Translations under genes and position numbers: made by a program | The notes under the pieces: model-generated | The model's database searches: none | What the model was told of the DNA's origin: nothing | What the model saw: only the letters and a program-made list of their open reading frames with translations | NCBI GenBank assembly: GCA_021413665.1 | Contig: JAIOPW010000141.1 | Location: 1 to 6,140 of the forward strand | Direction of reading: 5' to 3' | Length of the DNA: 6,140 bases | Source: Rhodocyclales bacterium | GTDB lineage: Bacteria; Pseudomonadota; Gammaproteobacteria; Burkholderiales; Rhodocyclaceae | Shown: positions 5,110-6,140 of the stretch, one piece after another | Position numbering within the stretch: position 1 is the stretch's first letter | How the letters are laid out: the number at the start of each line of letters is the position of its first letter

Positions 5110-6140
5110 ATGTCCGAGTACCTCAACCCACCTGTCGAAGACGATGCCGAGGCGCACCAGCGCGCCGAGGAGCAGGAGACCTTGCGCGAAGTCGAGGACC
5201 TGGTGCGTCGCCAGGACTGGACTGCGCTGCGCGCCCGACTCGAGCCGCTGGCCCCCGAGTCCGTGGCGCGCATCCTCGATGCCCTGCCGCCGGACGAGAG
5301 CGTCCAGGTTTGGGAACTGCTCGACAAGGAACAAGGCGATGACGTGCTCGACGAGATGTCCGAGGCCTTGCAGGAATCGCTCGACGAGGAACCCGATGAA
5401 GCGGCCACCGCCGCCGCCGGCGACCTGCAGGGCGCGCTGCAGGCCGGCGATGTGACGCGCAAGCCCGTCATGATCAATGCCTTCGAGCTGCAGAACGGCC
5501 GCCTGCGCCAGATCCAGGTCGACTGCAAGGAGGATCTGGCCGCCACCGCGCCGATCTGGGTGGACCTGCTGGCGCCCTCGAAGGAAGAGCGCCGCTGGGT
5601 CGAGGACATCTTCGGCCTCGAACTGCCCGATGCCGACGACCTGAAGGATCTTGAGGAATCGGCGCGCTTCTACATCGAGGACAGCGGCGACGTCCATATG
5701 CATTCGGACTTCCTGCTGGACAAGGAGGATGAATCGCGCAACGTGCCGGTGGCCTTCGTCCTGCACAACAACATCCTGTTCTCGATGCGCGACGAGGAAC
5801 TGCCGGTGTTTCGCCTGCAACGACTGCGCGCGCGCATCCAGCCGGGCTACGTCACCGATGGCAAGGACGTGCTGCTCGACCTCTACGACGCCGACGTCGA
5901 GTACTCAGCCGATGCGCTGGAGGACATCTACGCCGAGCTGGAAAAAGTCAGCCGCACGGTATTGACGCCGCAAGTCACCGATGACGAGGCAGCCGAGATC
6001 CTCTCCGACATCGCCAAGGAAGAGGACTTGAACGGCCGCATCCGCCGCAACGTGCTCGATACGCGGCGCGCGCTGTCCTTCCTGATGCGCAGCCGGCTGA
6101 TGTCCACCGCCCAGCACGACGATGCGCGCCAGATCCTGCG
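5110..6140 (+). CDS. CorA-family magnesium/divalent cation transporter with MgtE-N-like N-terminal region, 3' end outside the window
   Basis: ATG 5110 opens a frame with no stop to the window edge, 343 complete codons. CorA proteins are pentameric inner-membrane Mg2+ channels with a large cytoplasmic N-terminal domain. Residues about 115-343 fit that domain: an alpha/beta start with IWVDLLAPSKEERRWVEDIFGLELP, then DLKDLEESARFYIEDSGDV and VAFVLHNNILFSMRD, followed by long charged helices from about 250 onward. The two membrane helices and the GMN selectivity motif should lie just beyond the edge, so they cannot be confirmed. Ahead of this, residues about 24-92 (EVEDLVRRQDWTALRARLEP...LDALPPDESVQVWELLD) look like the superhelical Mg2+-sensing N domain of MgtE, so the protein seems to join MgtE-type sensing with a CorA core. 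The first 100 residues are very acidic. It starts 20 bases after the mtgA stop, with only a weak GGCGAA before the ATG. Confidence 0.85.
   Translation, partial: MSEYLNPPVEDDAEAHQRAEEQETLREVEDLVRRQDWTALRARLEPLAPESVARILDALPPDESVQVWELLDKEQGDDVLDEMSEALQESLDEEPDEAATAAAGDLQGALQAGDVTRKPVMINAFELQNGRLRQIQVDCKEDLAATAPIWVDLLAPSKEERRWVEDIFGLELPDADDLKDLEESARFYIEDSGDVHMHSDFLLDKEDESRNVPVAFVLHNNILFSMRDEELPVFRLQRLRARIQPGYVTDGKDVLLDLYDADVEYSADALEDIYAELEKVSRTVLTPQVTDDEAAEILSDIAKEEDLNGRIRRNVLDTRRALSFLMRSRLMSTAQHDDARQIL

Noticed and set aside
5039..5110. Frameshift in mtgA instead of a deletion
   Set aside because: Neither alternative frame after 5038 encodes the missing motif V, and the space before the next gene is too short to hold the missing part.

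Overview
The window is GC-rich (by eye roughly 65 percent G+C), densely coding, and has every recognisable gene on the + strand. The gene set and protein style (aroE followed directly by mtgA, an upstream TonB-type protein, an RNB-family nuclease, a CorA-family transporter) suggest a betaproteobacterium, probably of the Rhodocyclales/Azoarcus-Dechloromonas-Accumulibacter type. That placement is an inference from protein flavour; no rRNA or marker search was possible.

Layout: (1) the 3' part of a class I SAM-dependent methyltransferase (2-628, open at the left edge); (2) a perfect TATAAT hexamer overlapping its stop codon and a short leader before an RNase II/RNB-family exoribonuclease (677-2626); (3) a single-pass TonB-family protein (2640-3569); (4) a remodelled tonB-aroE junction (3577-3737), where the first 24 bases of aroE plus two bases upstream occur twice as a perfect 26-base direct repeat enclosing about 109 bases of unrelated, hairpin-containing sequence; (5) aroE, shikimate dehydrogenase (3714-4550), intact; (6) mtgA, monofunctional peptidoglycan glycosyltransferase (4547-5089), overlapping aroE by 4 bases and apparently missing about 50 internal residues in frame; (7) a CorA-family Mg2+ transporter with an MgtE-N-like N-terminal region (5110 to the right edge, incomplete).

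How they fit together: RNB nuclease, TonB-like protein, aroE and mtgA are closely spaced and could be one transcription unit, with aroE-mtgA translationally coupled through ATGA. The functions are mostly housekeeping (RNA turnover, envelope energy transduction, aromatic amino acid synthesis, peptidoglycan synthesis, Mg2+ uptake) and do not form one pathway.

I see no new multi-gene system. The two points that stand out are the duplicated aroE start with its structured insert, and the internal deletion in mtgA, which removes a conserved glycosyltransferase motif while keeping the reading frame and the native-looking C-terminus. No tRNA, rRNA, CRISPR array, transposase or convincing intrinsic terminator was found. 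The only intergenic stretch of any size is 3570-3713, which is described below.
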